In this document: positions 32,345-44,766 of the stretch, piece after piece
Position numbering within the stretch: the stretch's first letter is position 1
Layout of the letters: each line of letters opens with the position of its first letter
Assembly: GCA_900312665.1 (NCBI GenBank)
Contig: ONZQ02000019.1
Location: 248,001-312,000, forward strand
Direction of reading: 5' to 3'
Length of the DNA stretch: 64,000 nt
Source of the DNA: Cephalotrichum gorgonifer
Taxonomy: Eukaryota; Ascomycota; Sordariomycetes; Microascales; Microascaceae
Position numbers and translations under genes: made by a program
Notes under the pieces: generated by a model
The model's database searches: none
What the model was told of the DNA's origin: nothing
The model's input: the letters and a program-made list of their open reading frames with translations, nothing else

Positions 32345-33518
32345 TTACGTATACGTGTAAAGATGTATATCGTTCCCCTTCAGCTCCCTCCTCACCTTGG
32401 CCAAAAGAACCTGTACCTCCTCGGCTGCCCACCCACCAGCCCTCGTGAACAAGGCGAGCGTATACGCCTCAATCGCCATCTCCAGGAACTGCACCCTAAA
32501 CCACCTCCCTAGCTCCTTCAACCCCTTATCCTTCGGCCACGTGCCAAGCGGGACCACCTTCTGCGTCAGCTCGACATCCTCGAACCCCGCCTCCTCCAGC
32601 AAGCCGACGAGCTTCGGCGCAATGTCGAACCCCAGCGGCTCGCTCAGCCGTCGGAACTCCGTCAGCCACCGGTACGTGGACGTGTCCTCCCCCAGCGTGC
32701 CGTCGTCGCACCAGAAGTCAGCCCGGCCCTCGGATATCTCGACCCGGCCGCCCGGCTCGAGGTGGTCGTGACACTGGCGGAGGAAGGCGTGCCAGTCCTT
32801 TATGGCGCCGGCAAGGGTGCGCGCGTGGATGAAGTCGAAGGCGTTGGCGTCGTAGGTCCATTCCTGCTGCGCGTCGTCGATCTCGAATCGGACGTTCGGG
32901 GGCACCCTGTAAGCTTGCGTGAGAAACTCATTACGTCTACATCTTTGTGGTAGCGCCCATATTTGCGGGTATGGATTGGGTACGCACCAGGATGGCTGGA
33001 TGGGACTTAGATCCGTCCCGGTGATGGTAGCTCCGGGGTATAAATCGCCCATCTCTATAGCCTGTCGGTTATCTGTCAGCAGCCTGCTCTCAGGGTCGGA
33101 AGCATCGCACGGCCCCTTTGTCTACAGAGGAAACGAACCCATATTCCCGTCCCCGTCCCTACGTCCAAGATCGACCGCGGATCCTCCAGCTTCGTCAAAC
33201 ACGGCGACCCTCCAAGTGTCAACAAGAACACATGGTGCGTCATGTCCAGCCGCTCCTGCTCCGTCTCGTCGTTGGGCAGGAGGTACTGTCCCGCGCGGTA
33301 GGCGTGATACCGGCGGCCATTCTCGTATTCGTAGGCGAAGATCGAGGAGCGGAGGCTCGTGGTGTCGGAGACGTCGCTGGCGTAATTGGAGGAGGTGTCG
33401 TCGTCGGCACCGGGCTATTTTTGAGGTTAGAGTCGCTCTCATTTGTGTCACCTAGAACCGGAGGTGTGTGACGTACGTCTGCCTCTATCGGGGCTGCTGG
33501 GGCGAGGTCGTTGCACAT
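32345..33518 (-). CDS. LaeA-like SAM-dependent methyltransferase
   Basis: 317-residue protein from minus-strand exons 33518-33477, 33414-33139, 33061-32988 and 32906-32345, all in phase. The family order is complete: ENGRRYHAYRAGQYLLPND, then ERLDMTHHVFLLTLGG, the SAM loop ILDVGTGTGIWAIEMGDLYP, GTDLSPIQPSWVPPN, FEIDDAQQEW, FDFIHARTLAG, LEPGGRVEISE and GTWPKDKGLKELG. The second intron starts GTTCGT, a weaker donor. The protein has no signal peptide and is likely nuclear or cytosolic. It lies 1.2 kb downstream of the synthetase-like gene on the same strand, so it could tailor that product or regulate the locus. Both are inference. Its introns do not match those of the relative at 1-1310. Confidence 0.9.
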
Positions 33519-34260
33519 CTTGCGGGAACTGGCGGGGCTTGAAGTGCGCTCTATTTGTATTGTGGGCGATAGGATTGGAGTGCAAGGTACGACAACAAGG
33601 CAACTAAAGGCAGGCAATCGAGTTCGCAAAGGGATATCTATCGGGCGGGCTGGAAGGGAGTGGCAGGTAACTATAGGCTTGAATTGAGGGGTTTAAGGCT
33701 CTTAAGAGGAACGACCCGACTCTCCCCCACGTCCAATTCTCCAAGCACGGAATTCTTGTCTCACGGTGGATGTGTCATGCATGAATTCAATAAATGTTTC
33801 GGTATACAGCCAAGCTTTGACAGTGTGGTTGCACGGATGTAACCCCGCCCAGGAATATACGTCCCTATGCACCCTGGCGTCATATCTTCATCCTTGCTTG
33901 CTCTCATTTTTGGCTCTCTGACTGGACGTCTTCAGAGGACTAGCGAATGCGGCGTTGACCCCCACGCACCATTGGCAAGACAAGCCCCTTTCTACTCGCC
34001 AATGGGAGCTATTACTATTGAACTCCCCTGCGGCCATTGCAGTGTTGTTGAAGGCTAGGATCCTTTTTCGTGGAGGGTTGGATGTATGAGACCTAATTCG
34101 CGGGATGGTCGAAAACATATAGTTAGGCATGGCCCTACTTCTGCCGCCCCCTTCCTCACTACAAAGGAAAACCTTCTACCCTCTTTCCACGATCTAGGCT
34201 AGCCTCCCTGCCGAAATGAGCACTGGCTAACAAAAAGGAAAAGAGACGAGCAAAATGTAA
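33519..34260. other. intergenic
   Basis: Methyltransferase promoter and 3' side of the 5S gene. Nothing else was recognised. Confidence 0.4.
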
Positions 34261-34379
34261 ACATACAACACCGGGGATTCGCTGGTCGTCACCGACCCAA
34301 CTACTAATCCAGCGCTTCGGGGCTTATATGTAGGGGAGCGGACGGGACCCTTAGTTTTCCACGAGCTATGGTCGTATGT
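34261..34379 (-). rRNA. 5S ribosomal RNA (second copy)
   Basis: 119-nt minus-strand 5S rRNA, nearly identical to the 14.1 kb copy, with a few differences in the middle (GAAGCGC versus AAGCGC context, GGATTAG versus AGACTAG). Both ends (ACATACGACC and GTTGTATGT) are preserved. A T-containing stretch follows the 3' end on the minus strand. It is intact and isolated between protein genes. Confidence 0.95.
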
Positions 34380-34727
34380 AGTGACTATCCCTCATCACTT
34401 CGACTATTACGCCTCTTCGAGAGGGAATGGTGGAAAAGAGAGCGAGAAGAGAGAGGCTCGTGGTGATAATTAGCACACTCCAGGGGATGTAATGAAGCCC
34501 CGCTCAAAAGTTTTATTAAAAGCCAGAAAGTTGATCTAACAGATAGAAAATTTAGGGAATTACAAGTAGTAACAGTTAGATGGCCTAAAAGCATTGAGTG
34601 CGAAAAGTGGCAAGGCGATCGGGAACAGAGGGCGAATATCCTCCAAACTCCGGGGTGGACTGGCAGAAACCATCTCCTCACAAACGAAACCTAGGTTTCA
34701 AACACCCTCGGGGAGGAACCCGCCTGC
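34380..34727. other. intergenic
   Basis: 5' flank of the 5S gene and 3' flank of the synthetase-like gene. No gene was seen. Confidence 0.4.
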
Positions 34728-37700
34728 TCAGCCCAAGCACGCCCTGATAGACTCCTTTACCCTGCTCCCCCTAAACACACCACCAGGCCACCCTTGCACC
34801 GTATCCCCCTCCTCTACGACGTCGCCCGCCATGACCAGCGTGTGCTCCAACAGACACGAGTCTCTCTCCATCTGCGCCCCGGAGAGCAGCCTGCTCCCGG
34901 TCCTCAGCACGCACCGGTCCCCCACCGATAGCCTGTTCAAGTCGAACTTCCCTCTCGTATTGATGTGGCCCACGAGACTCGCGTCGTCGACCGCGACCCT
35001 GTCGCCCAGCGTCAGCAGGTCCGGCTCCGTGAAGTACAGGCTCGGATCCCCGTTCGCGAAGAGCGCGCAGTCCCGCCCGACCTTCGCACCCATCGCACGC
35101 ATATAGAGAACCACCCAGTGCGTCGACGTGAGCATCCCGAGGATCCCGTGCCCGCGGAAGCTGCTCCTCCGCAGCCTCTCGACGGCAAGGAAGATCTGCC
35201 ACCGCTGGCAGTAAGATGACTTGTCCCAGTCGTAGTTGCCCGGCTCCCTGCGGCCGAGGAGGATCCACTTGCTGGCAATGACGACAACCAGGGCGAAGAT
35301 GGCTTGGAGAGTGGTAATGACCGACACGAAGAGTGTAGTCCAGCCGAGGAGGACAAGGGGATCGTACCACTGCCCTTTGCCGAACTTGAGGCTCTCCTGG
35401 CGGAATAGGAGGTTTGTTATCTGGATCGAGGAGATGCTGGGCACGTTCCAGTAGAACTTGGTGAAGACGGTTATGGAGCTGGAGTAGAAGAAGATGGCCC
35501 AGGGGCCAAGGACGTGGTACGGCGCCCTTTTGAGGTAATAGGCGCGGCCGAATGGAGTAGACTCCGTTTCTTCGGTGTTTGTCTCTCCGAGGTCAATTGT
35601 GCTGGAGCCGGACGAGTTGGTCTGTTTCTCGGGGGGCACGGGGGTGCTGGCGCCGCTGCTCCATTTCTCGGATGTAGGAGTCTGCAGCTCGGGGGTGTTG
35701 GTCCCGGAACTCCACTTCTCTGGTGCAGGTGACGTAGGCGCGACAAGGTTCTGGAAAGTAGGCTTGCGACTCGACGTTAGGCAGATGGCGTCGCCGCCCT
35801 TCGAGCCGACGTACGTGGCGCCCGGCGTGTAAGACTTGTTGCGGCGGGTGAGCGCGCCGGATCCCATGGTTGCGCCATCTCCGATGTGCACACCCGGAAG
35901 CAGGCACACGCGATCCGCAATCATTGTGTTATTTTCTAAGGAGATAGGCTCCGCACCGGTGTTATCCGACGTGATGAAGTGGCTTCGAGACCCGAAGACC
36001 ACATCATCGCCGATATTCACGAGATGATAATTGGAAATCGACGGCCCTGTACCCGGCCAGTAGACTCTCTTCCCTACCTTCCCCCCCAAAAGGCGGACGG
36101 CGACTGAAGTGCCCTCGTAATGCTGGCCCATCATCTCGGTCATGTCATGGAGCTTCGACGTCGGCATGAGCGCCCTCATCAGGTCTGCCCGCCACGCGGC
36201 AATATGGCCCTGGCTCTTTGCGGGGCCGGACCCCAGCTTTCCAAAGATACCGTCCAGGAGCCATCTGACGACGACAGCGAACCCGAATGCAATGAATGGG
36301 CTCATGGCAGCGCGGGCAACGAGGGCGAGGTAGTGGAATCCTACCCTGTGGGCCGCCGCGAACCAGTTCAGGATGCTATAGAGCGGATTCACGGAGTCCT
36401 GGGGTGCCGTGATGACGAGTCCGACCAGGGCGGTAAGCCACGGGAGGAGCGAGATGATCCAAGACGCGCCCAGGAGAGGAAGCGTGCCAAATAGCGTCAG
36501 TACCCAGTGAGCTCCCGGCCTCTTATCGGACAGGAGGTCCCGGTTCTCCTCGGATGCGTCCTGGAGCTCCCAGCTGGAGGAGTTGGGCCCGATACAGGTG
36601 TTTTCTGGGACCTCTGTCCCCGGCGCAACTATCGATGCCACTCCGACGGTGGCACCTCGGCCGATGATGATCCGGCCGAGGTACATGGTCGTGTTCCACT
36701 CGACGCCGAATGGACGACACGTACACCCCTCGAGGACCGCGCCGTCCTGGATCTCCACGAGGTCCCACTCCCCAATCCTGACCTTGGACATGCTCACGTT
36801 CTTCCCTATCTTGGCACCCATGAGGCGATAGTAGAGCACACGTGTGTAACTCGACCACCCGAAGAACCCGAGCCCGCACACGGAAACAATCTTCTGCACC
36901 ATCCACCACCTCGTATGGTACGATCCCCACATCGGATACAGACCCTCCTTGTACCGCCCTATGATGACCCACTTGGCCAGGATCCCGGCCCAGGGGATGA
37001 TGAGCCTCAGGAGCAGCTGCGAGAAGATGATGCAGGCCGTCAGGTTGAATAGACGCCCAAAGATCCAAGAGTTCGTCACCCAGGTCTGCGTGAAGCCGAG
37101 CGCCACCATGAAGAACGTCCACTGCAGCGCCCGTCGGAACGGGTATATTGCCACCATGGGCACCAGTTGCAGGAGCAGGAGCCACCACCTCGTGGAGCTG
37201 TATGTCTCCCCCCACCCCGGTGGGCGCCTCTCCTCTGAAGAATCACTCCGGCCGGGCACGTTCTCCTCGACGAACTCGGTGATCGCGCTCACCGTCCCGT
37301 CGTTGAATACCGTGCTGATTGGAACCGAGACATTGAACTCAGATCGTAGCGCCGCGATGAGCTTTCCAGCCTTGAGTGAGTCGCCGCCGAGAGAGAAGAA
37401 GTCGATGTCGGGTCGGATCATCAAGGGGTCACATTGTAGGATTCGAGCGAAGGTGGTGACTACGCGGCCTTCCGTTGAGTGACGGAGTTTGTCGGCATCT
37501 TTCTGCTGAAGGTCCCTCAGGATCCCTTCCAGCATGGGGACGTCGACGATCGTGGCGTGGTTGCAGAGTCGTGGAAGCGGTTGGGGTAGCCAGTGGATCC
37601 TGTGGGGGATCAGGTAGTTATCCAGCTGCGCGACTAAGTCCCGTACCAGAGCGTTCTCCAAATCAGCTTGTGCTTTCGATGAGGTGTTAGCAGCCGCACC

Positions 37701-39963
37701 AGGAATGGGGGCGGTAACGGCCTCCAGGGTGCCTTGGCCGTGGTTGTGCCTGATGTGGATATCGAGCTGCATGTCGTCGGGAAGGCAATCTTTGATGGTA
37801 GCAACGATGACACCGTCGTCTACACTGCACATCCTCGTTACAATCTTCTCCGTGAGCGCCGTTTCATCTGGAGGGCAGATCGCCTCTAGATGTCTTTGGA
37901 TAAACGGGGTGTCATCCGTGAACGTTGGCAGCGACATCCTCTCCGCCAACCTGATTCTGAGCACTTTGTTGTTCCTCTTCGGCAGCCCATCCATATACAC
38001 GATCACGCCAGGCCACTTCGCCTGCTGAAGAGAGGACCTGAGTGCGTCGTGCAGCACCCTGAGGTCAACCCTCGGCGTTCCCGGCGAAGCAACGAGCACG
38101 ACCCCGACAATCTCCTGTAGGACGTCATGGTGCGCCGAGAACGCAAGTGCCTCCTTTACTCGCCCGAAGATGGGCGAGTCTCGTTGCTTGGATGCACCGA
38201 TGATTGAGTTCTCCACCTCAAAAGGGGATATGATTTCCCCACCGCGGTTGATGACTTCTTTGCTACGCCCTGTAACGTAGAGATACCCATCGCTATCCAA
38301 GTAGCCCATGTCTCCCGTATCAAACCAGCCGTCCTTGGTGAACGGGCTCCTGTCCAGGTCGCCGTTGTCGCCTAGATACCCGTGGAAGACGGGATCCGCC
38401 CTCACGCATATCCTACCAACTGTGTCAGGCGGCACACGGCCGTCGCCAGGGTCTAGGATAGCGAGATCGGGACCGGTCGAGACCCCCGAGGTCCCGCTGC
38501 GGTCTAGGTTGTAACTCAGCGGGGGTGTTGAGATAGGCATGCATCTGGCCGGGGGCCCCAGTTAGTTCTTGAGAACGATCCGAATTTCCCAACACTGCAA
38601 GAAAATTGTAGACACATGAGGCGGCGCGGACGTACTCAGTCATCCCATAGCTAGGAAGCACAGTGCACCCGAACACACCCTGGAGCTGTAGAGCCAGAGA
38701 CGGGAGGAGACCCCCGGCCGCATTGCAGATGAGCCGGAAGCGACTATCATGAGAGCTGGGCGCGGTCGAGAGGATGAGAGAATGCATGGTCGGCGAGGCG
38801 TAGTACCAAGTAGGCCGGATCCTCTCGACGACGGACCAGAAGAGCCCGGGATCAAAGGCCGGGCAGCAGATTGTAGAACCACCAGCCAGGATCGGGGCGA
38901 ATACATTCCGTAATAGCCCTCCGCTACGAAAGAAGAAAGATTAGTGTCCGTAAAGCGAAGACCTAAGCTTGGAGGGGATATAGGAAGGGTCAACTCACAT
39001 ATGGAAAAGAGGCATCATGTTCAAGCAAATGTCGGAGGACGTGAGACCCCAGCTATCAATGACCAACATGGCGCCAAATACAACGAGGTGTAGAGTCAGT
39101 GGGACAATCTTCTTCTTTCCCGACGTCCCGCTTGTAAAGAGCAGGAGACAGATGTCCGAGCTCTTATTCGGCTGAACTATGGTCTCAGGCGTGGGGAGGG
39201 GATCCCCACTGGGAGTCGTCAAGGCTAGTTCTTGGGGCGGCGTAAAGTGGACGTAGACGACTTCAATATCGTTCGCGGCTACCCAGCTATCTGTAAGCCC
39301 TAGCTTCTCTGAAACTTCGGGAGTGGTGACGATGCACTTGGCCCCTACCTGCTCCACGTCGGCTCGGAACTGCTCAGGGCCGACGGCAGCGTTGATGGGC
39401 GCGGCGGAGAAGTGCGCCGTGACGGATATGCATGTCGCTGCGAGCAAGGGCCCGTTCGGGAGCGCGATCGCGACAACGGGGTTCCTGGCCCCGTAGTCTT
39501 TCCGTAGCGGGAGCCTGAAGTTCTCGACCGACCTCTTCAGAGCGCCGTGCGTTACCGGTGCGGTCCCATCGGAAGGGACAAGGGCGGGTCGGTTGGAGTC
39601 CTCGATTAGGTCCGATAGGCAGTCGTAGCTGCTGTGTATCATATTCAGAAGCTCCTCCGCAGCTTCTGTTACGGCGGGATCCCTCCCTGCTTTCGCATCT
39701 TCTGGAATACTCTCGCGTATCACAGAATAGTACCGCAGGAGGTCAAGGATGGGCGGTTGAGCCTGGTTCACCGAAAGTAGTAGCACCAGTTGGGCCAGGG
39801 CCTTTCGCGAGTTTCCCTCTACCTCTGGGATGGACTGGAGGAGGACTGCTGCGTGTTTCCCGACGAGATCTGGAATCCCCATAGACGGTGGGCTGGGGGT
39901 AGATGGGGTCGCAGAAAGCTCGGCCAGTAAGGTGGCAAGCTCCTTGTCTGAGATCGGTGTCAT
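34728..39963 (-). CDS. Pls-like synthetase: adenylation, carrier, six TM and three hexapeptide domains
   Basis: 1689-residue NRPS-like protein from minus-strand exons 39963-38999, 38923-38636 and 38544-34728. After an unassigned N-terminus (about 1-115) comes an AMP-binding domain with TSGTSGKKK (277-285), MPLFHIGGL, YGMTECMPIS, GWFDTGD (490-496), GRSKEVINRGGE (510-521) and the A10-type Lys near 611. The carrier domain has LGGDSLK with the pantetheine Ser at 807. Three units of paired membrane helices plus a left-handed beta-helix (hexapeptide acyltransferase-like) domain follow, at about 870-1070, 1095-1320 and 1430-1689. A Ser/Thr/Pro/Glu linker with two EKWSSG repeats lies near 1360-1380. 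Bacterial epsilon-poly-lysine synthetase Pls has this same order. The adenylation core reads more like an acyl-CoA synthetase than an amino-acid A domain, so the substrate is open. Confidence 0.9.
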
Positions 39964-42576
39964 GGTGGATGAGTGGCCTACTACTGCGCTGAGTAGACGA
40001 GGCAGTGGAAGCGCATCAGGGCCTTAGACTTAGGTCGGAGACAGAAGAGTATCTAGCTATATGTCACACAACACTCCACGTTAAGGGTGTGACGGAGGGG
40101 GTTCATATAAGAATGTATAAGTATCCGGCGCTGGATCCGCCAAGCAAAACTAGTCCACTTGGGGGATCAGCCCGGCTCCTGAAAAGGAAAGAGAAGATTT
40201 ATCTGAGTGTCATGGGCAAGAATCTCCGACGATTTGGGCAGATAATCGCAGGGGGCAGTGGTCCGTCCGTGTGAGATGGCTCGGCTGGGACCACGATGGC
40301 TTGGGCCCGCACTATATTGGTGGCTTCCTCCATTGCCGACGGGGACCTTGGACCCGGGTACTGCAAGGATACCCCTGGCCTGTCCGACGTTCGGGTGCTC
40401 ATGGATTCATACTATGAGGAGATATCGGCCACAAGAGTGGGCGTGGCGATCGGAACTAAATCGATGAGATTCTACACTTGCCAGACCGGGGATGACTCCC
40501 CGTTCAGGACAAGGGACCAATATCCCACAGGAGAGTATCCTTATGCCATATGTGTGACAATAGATATACAGTCTCCCAACAACTGTCCACGCACCTAAAC
40601 AAGCAGTTAAGCCGCCTAGTTCAGCTCCCATAAAACCACCTACCCTAATAGGAATGAGGTTGAGCAGGTCGGACGACGATCTAGAATAAAAGAGTAGTGA
40701 TAGTCAAGATCTCGGTAAAGAATATCAGAATCGGAGTAGCATTACCACCCTCGTATCTGCGCGCCAAGACGTGAGATTCTGATTCTAAGGGGCGATATTG
40801 CTATTGTGGGTATGAGTGGTTGATTATAAGGGTCTTTGGAGCACAAGTAGACAGGTAAGCCTAGTACTATGTTACAAATAAGCCAGTTGATTCGTCAGCC
40901 CTAATTTGTTAATTACCGAAACTTCAAAGCTCGGGTTGGCACTGGCCTACGTCCCTGTCTGTATACGTCATACCCGTTGAGGGAGATTCCTCAGCCCCCG
41001 GAGCCGCCTCCGCTGGAAAGGGGGCGTCCGCGGATTTACTTAGCAGGCGTGGATACAAGTGGAAGAGCAGTATGAACATGAACTCAGTGGGGCCGGGATA
41101 AGGACGGCGGAAGGCAGAATGCCGGCCGATCACATACTTGGCGGGTATGCAAGCCCATACCGGCTGCCCGAACGGGAGACCAGTTCGTTCCCAATATGCA
41201 AGGAACTTACGCCACCTACGGCTCTTTCTACTGAAGGAGAAGGTCCTACTCGCTACTAGTGGAACCAAGAGATGTTGTTACTCGTGAAGCCGGCGCGCCC
41301 CCGGCCCGTTCAACGCACCTCTTACGATAGGTCCGAGGTTTTCGATTCGGAGAATTGGGATCTTCTGGTAGCCCCCATCGGGCGGGCCGTCCGGGCTCCA
41401 CCTCGGTATATCTTTCCCCTGTAGGATCGGCAGAAGAATGTGCTTGTTGTAGTAGTACCTATTAACGCTCGAATCCACAGATCGCCTACAATACATTGAT
41501 CGGAACCACTGATAATGAGGTGGTACCTGCCCCCCAACTTTTAGTGCTAAGCGGACCCTTGAATAAGAAAAGAACCTTTTTCTGTTGGGGCAGGCAAGGG
41601 AGGCAGTTACATCCCGAATATCATTGACGTGGACGTCACATGAAAAAGTTTGGACGACTTTTTACTCCTCTCCATCTCCACCTGCCAAGCACAAGAAGAA
41701 GGTCCTATCTGATGGGTTTAGTGGCGCGTAACAACGGGTATAGAAGGGGATAGGCCAAACAAGATTGGGATGAGATGAGCCTCAAGCTGTCATTTAGCCT
41801 CCTTTGCTTTTGTACGATGGCACTCACTTACTCCTTCCCTAGTGGGTATGACTATTCCGTAGAGACGTGGCAAGAGAAGAATGCCAAGGTGGGGGTTGTC
41901 GTGATATCGCGTTGTTGAAGATACATTATTTTCATGCCAGACCCCTTGATGAGATTACCTTGCACCCGATAATTCAAGGGCCCACGCCACCGTGAGGTGC
42001 ATAAGGGATCCAATTGGTCGTCCGCCCGCCGATCGGCTCCGGAAACCAGCTGCGGGTCCGATCCGTGGTCGTGCGTGCTTAAGCTATTAAAAAGTCCCTT
42101 GTTTCGGGATGGGATAAATTGAGGCAAGATCCGCAATCGCAGTCGTAGACATGGCCAGCACAGATCTAGTGTTCCATCACATGGGAAAATCATTCCAATA
42201 CAAGTGCAGTGCCGAACAAGGAGAGTGCCGATGCCATGCAGAAGTAGGCTAGTTGCAATATCATCATCTCGCTGAATAAGAGGTTGGTTATATAATAGCA
42301 TAGAGGATCATATATACGATAGCGATAATGGAAAAGACCGAATGTTTGCATCGTTGCAGGTCTTGATTTAGCAGATCAACATAGCTCATCATAGAGAGAT
42401 AAGAGACGTAGGATTCTGGAGGCTTGTCCCTTTCACTCTACAAGTCCCCTTTCTGCCATGAAATTCATGCCTCCTATAATAGTCTGGTTTCCAAGTACTT
42501 GGTTGTGGACTGTCCCCCAGTTGTTGTTCTCGACATGAGAAACAGGGGTCTAAGAGGTAGTTAGACTTGGTTCACT
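39964..42576. other. long intergenic stretch, 2.6 kb
   Basis: No gene that I can support. A 100-codon plus-strand frame at 40296-40598 has a moderately protein-like tail but no motif or signal peptide. The first 300 bases are the synthetase promoter. Confidence 0.4.
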
Positions 42577-43674
42577 TCACACAACTTGGGGTTTACGAAC
42601 ATCGTCTTCCAGCCTGGTGTCTCCTTTGACCGAGGCCTTCTTGATAGCAGCGAGCACGCTCTGATACCCTGGGCTGTCCTGGTCGGCAAATTTACACATG
42701 GTGGAATGATCCGCATTGATAGATGCATGGTCTCCGAACCCAGGTATGCGAGAGTTCTGTTTAGGGACAATCTGAAGAACGGTCGTCAGTATTTATATTA
42801 AATTGACCAGAAGTAGTTCTCCGACTTACCCAGTTTCCATGGAGCTTCTTTGTTTCATGGAAGAAGGTCACGGTGATCTCCCTCTTGTCTCTCTTACGCT
42901 GGTGCAATACCGAAGCAAATGAATTGACCAGGGTATTCAACATCTCCGACTTTTGGTCGGGGCTCTCGACCTTCTGAGTGGGATCCTTACGGGTGACTGA
43001 AGCTATTGCGTTGACAATTTTGCCCCATGGTGCGACACGGGTCCCTTGAAACGGCGTCCCTAGAAAGACGATGCCACGGGTGTTATTCGCAATGATTGAC
43101 ATGCTGTCTGCTCCATCTCCCAAGGCACCCTTCACAATGATCTGATGGTCAAAACATTAGCAGGATGGGAGACCCTAATGGGGAAGGGGAAGACAACTCA
43201 CTTGGGCGCAAAGTAAGCCGCCAAGGCTATATGCGACGAATACCAAAGGGCGATCTGACTAGAAGCCTCTTGTCAGCTACGACTACAGCAGTAAACAAGA
43301 TGGTAGTCTCATTAATCTTTGGCTTCTTACCGATTCCCTCCCGGCTCGGAATGAAGTAAGCCTTTCGCAAAGGTCGGATGCATACGACTCCATTGATACA
43401 TCGGTAACCCGGTTGGACTTGGTTCCGTCAGAGTCATATCCGAGAGTCAAGATGCGAGCCCTCGGGAGGTCTTCGCTCAGGAGCGTCTTGGGCCAGAGAA
43501 CACCATGCTTAGTCCATGTATCAATTCGGTTGCCGAAGGGCCCGTGGATAAAGACGACGCTGACGGAACATGGTTAGAACGAGGTTGACGATGGTGGGAA
43601 GGTAAGATATACTCAAGATCTACGCGCTCGGCACTCCCTACTGGAGAGAGCTCCTCAAGACCGAGCTGTGCCAT
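42577..43674 (-). CDS. SesB-like alpha/beta hydrolase, stand-alone
   Basis: 284-residue protein from minus-strand exons 43674-43613, 43559-43331, 43258-43202, 43141-42830 and 42771-42577, all in phase. It begins MAQLGLEELSP, then DVVFIHGPFGNRIDTW (oxyanion FIHG at 24-27) and LTLGYDSD. The nucleophile Ser108 lies in FVAYSLGGLLCAQ, in a small 57-nt exon. GIVFLGTPFQGT and the catalytic His242 in INADHSTMCKF follow. This domain (SERAC1/SesB type) usually forms the N-terminus of fungal NLR-like proteins, followed by NB-ARC and TPR repeats. Here it ends at a stop with no NACHT or NB-ARC. It may be a genuine stand-alone lipase or the surviving head of a broken NLR. A TPR relic lies 1.1 kb away on the opposite strand. 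Confidence 0.78.
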
Positions 43675-44766
43675 GTTATGAGGAGCTACTTTTACAACAT
43701 GTAGTTTGGGGGAAAGCTGGATACTGAAGAAATTATTAGGAGAATAAGTGTGGTTAGTTGCCCTCCTTTTGAATCCCCGTCCCATCCTTCCCATAAACTC
43801 TTCTCGGTCAGGCTGAGGCTGAATGTCTCGTGCAAGGTGAACTCCACTTTCCCGCATGATCGTTTGCTGCGGGTTGAGTTCACCTAATAATAGGGCTGCA
43901 ACATGCATCTTTTCCTTTAGGAACTTTCGTGTAACAGTAGACTGAAGTTGGTTAGGAATATGGCAGCTTGTAAGCCCAGCGCATAGAAGAATATCACGAA
44001 GGTATTGGTTTCAAATACAGGCGTGACAAGGAATGGCAGGCGAGATATCATGGAATAGCTGGTACAAAAAAAATTGTTCGTAGGACACGATTAGCAAAAC
44101 TTTGTTCACCTGTATCGTAGCATGCGTGTAATACCGTAGTACGTTACAAAAGTGCACATCCTACCGACTAAATAGACTGAGCCACGATGCCTATCTGGCA
44201 AGAAGCAAGAAGCAATGTGCATGTTGGTTATGCGGTCGGAATCACACCGCTCAGGTGCGGAGCTGTGTTGATTGGACCACGCCGTTTGGGCGTCAATCGG
44301 TGAGTGGCTGGCAAATACCATCAAACTAGATGCAGGCTTGCTAGCTATGCCCAGTCGCATATTCTCGCTGTCACCTTTTCTGCCTAGAGTACTACATTGT
44401 AGACGGGGGCTGGTGTGTTGCCCTCGGAGGGAATGCTTCGTTCGATCAGTCCAATTTTTCAATTTCATTGCAGACGGGGGTACTTCGAAGTGTTACACTC
44501 TTGGCTAATCCTGTTTCTACGATTTGGGGGCTACCGCGAAGTAGTTGCGCTCGATATTACATCGAAATCCCGCTCTCCTACCCTCGCTCAGCACTCACCT
44601 ATTTAACACCCTACAGTGGTCATGGACGGGTTATCAATTACTTAATGATATCTTCGTCAGCACCCAGTATTCGAGCATGGGATCAACCTCGAGTGGTGCC
44701 TTGACACGTCATACTCCCAGCCATGTTGGTGGGAACTAGAGGACTGCTGCCTAGCAATCATATTTC
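43675..44766. other. intergenic
   Basis: Shared 5' side of the hydrolase gene and the TPR relic. No NB-ARC motif (P-loop GxGGxGKT) was found in any frame that I read. Confidence 0.4.

Noticed and set aside
32345..33518. Calling this gene laeA itself
   Set aside because: Family motifs fit, but LaeA has many paralogs in ascomycetes and nothing here separates the true regulator from them.
40296..40598. 100-codon plus-strand frame upstream of the synthetase gene
   Set aside because: No recognisable domain or secretion signal, and it overlaps the likely promoter region. Kept as unassigned.
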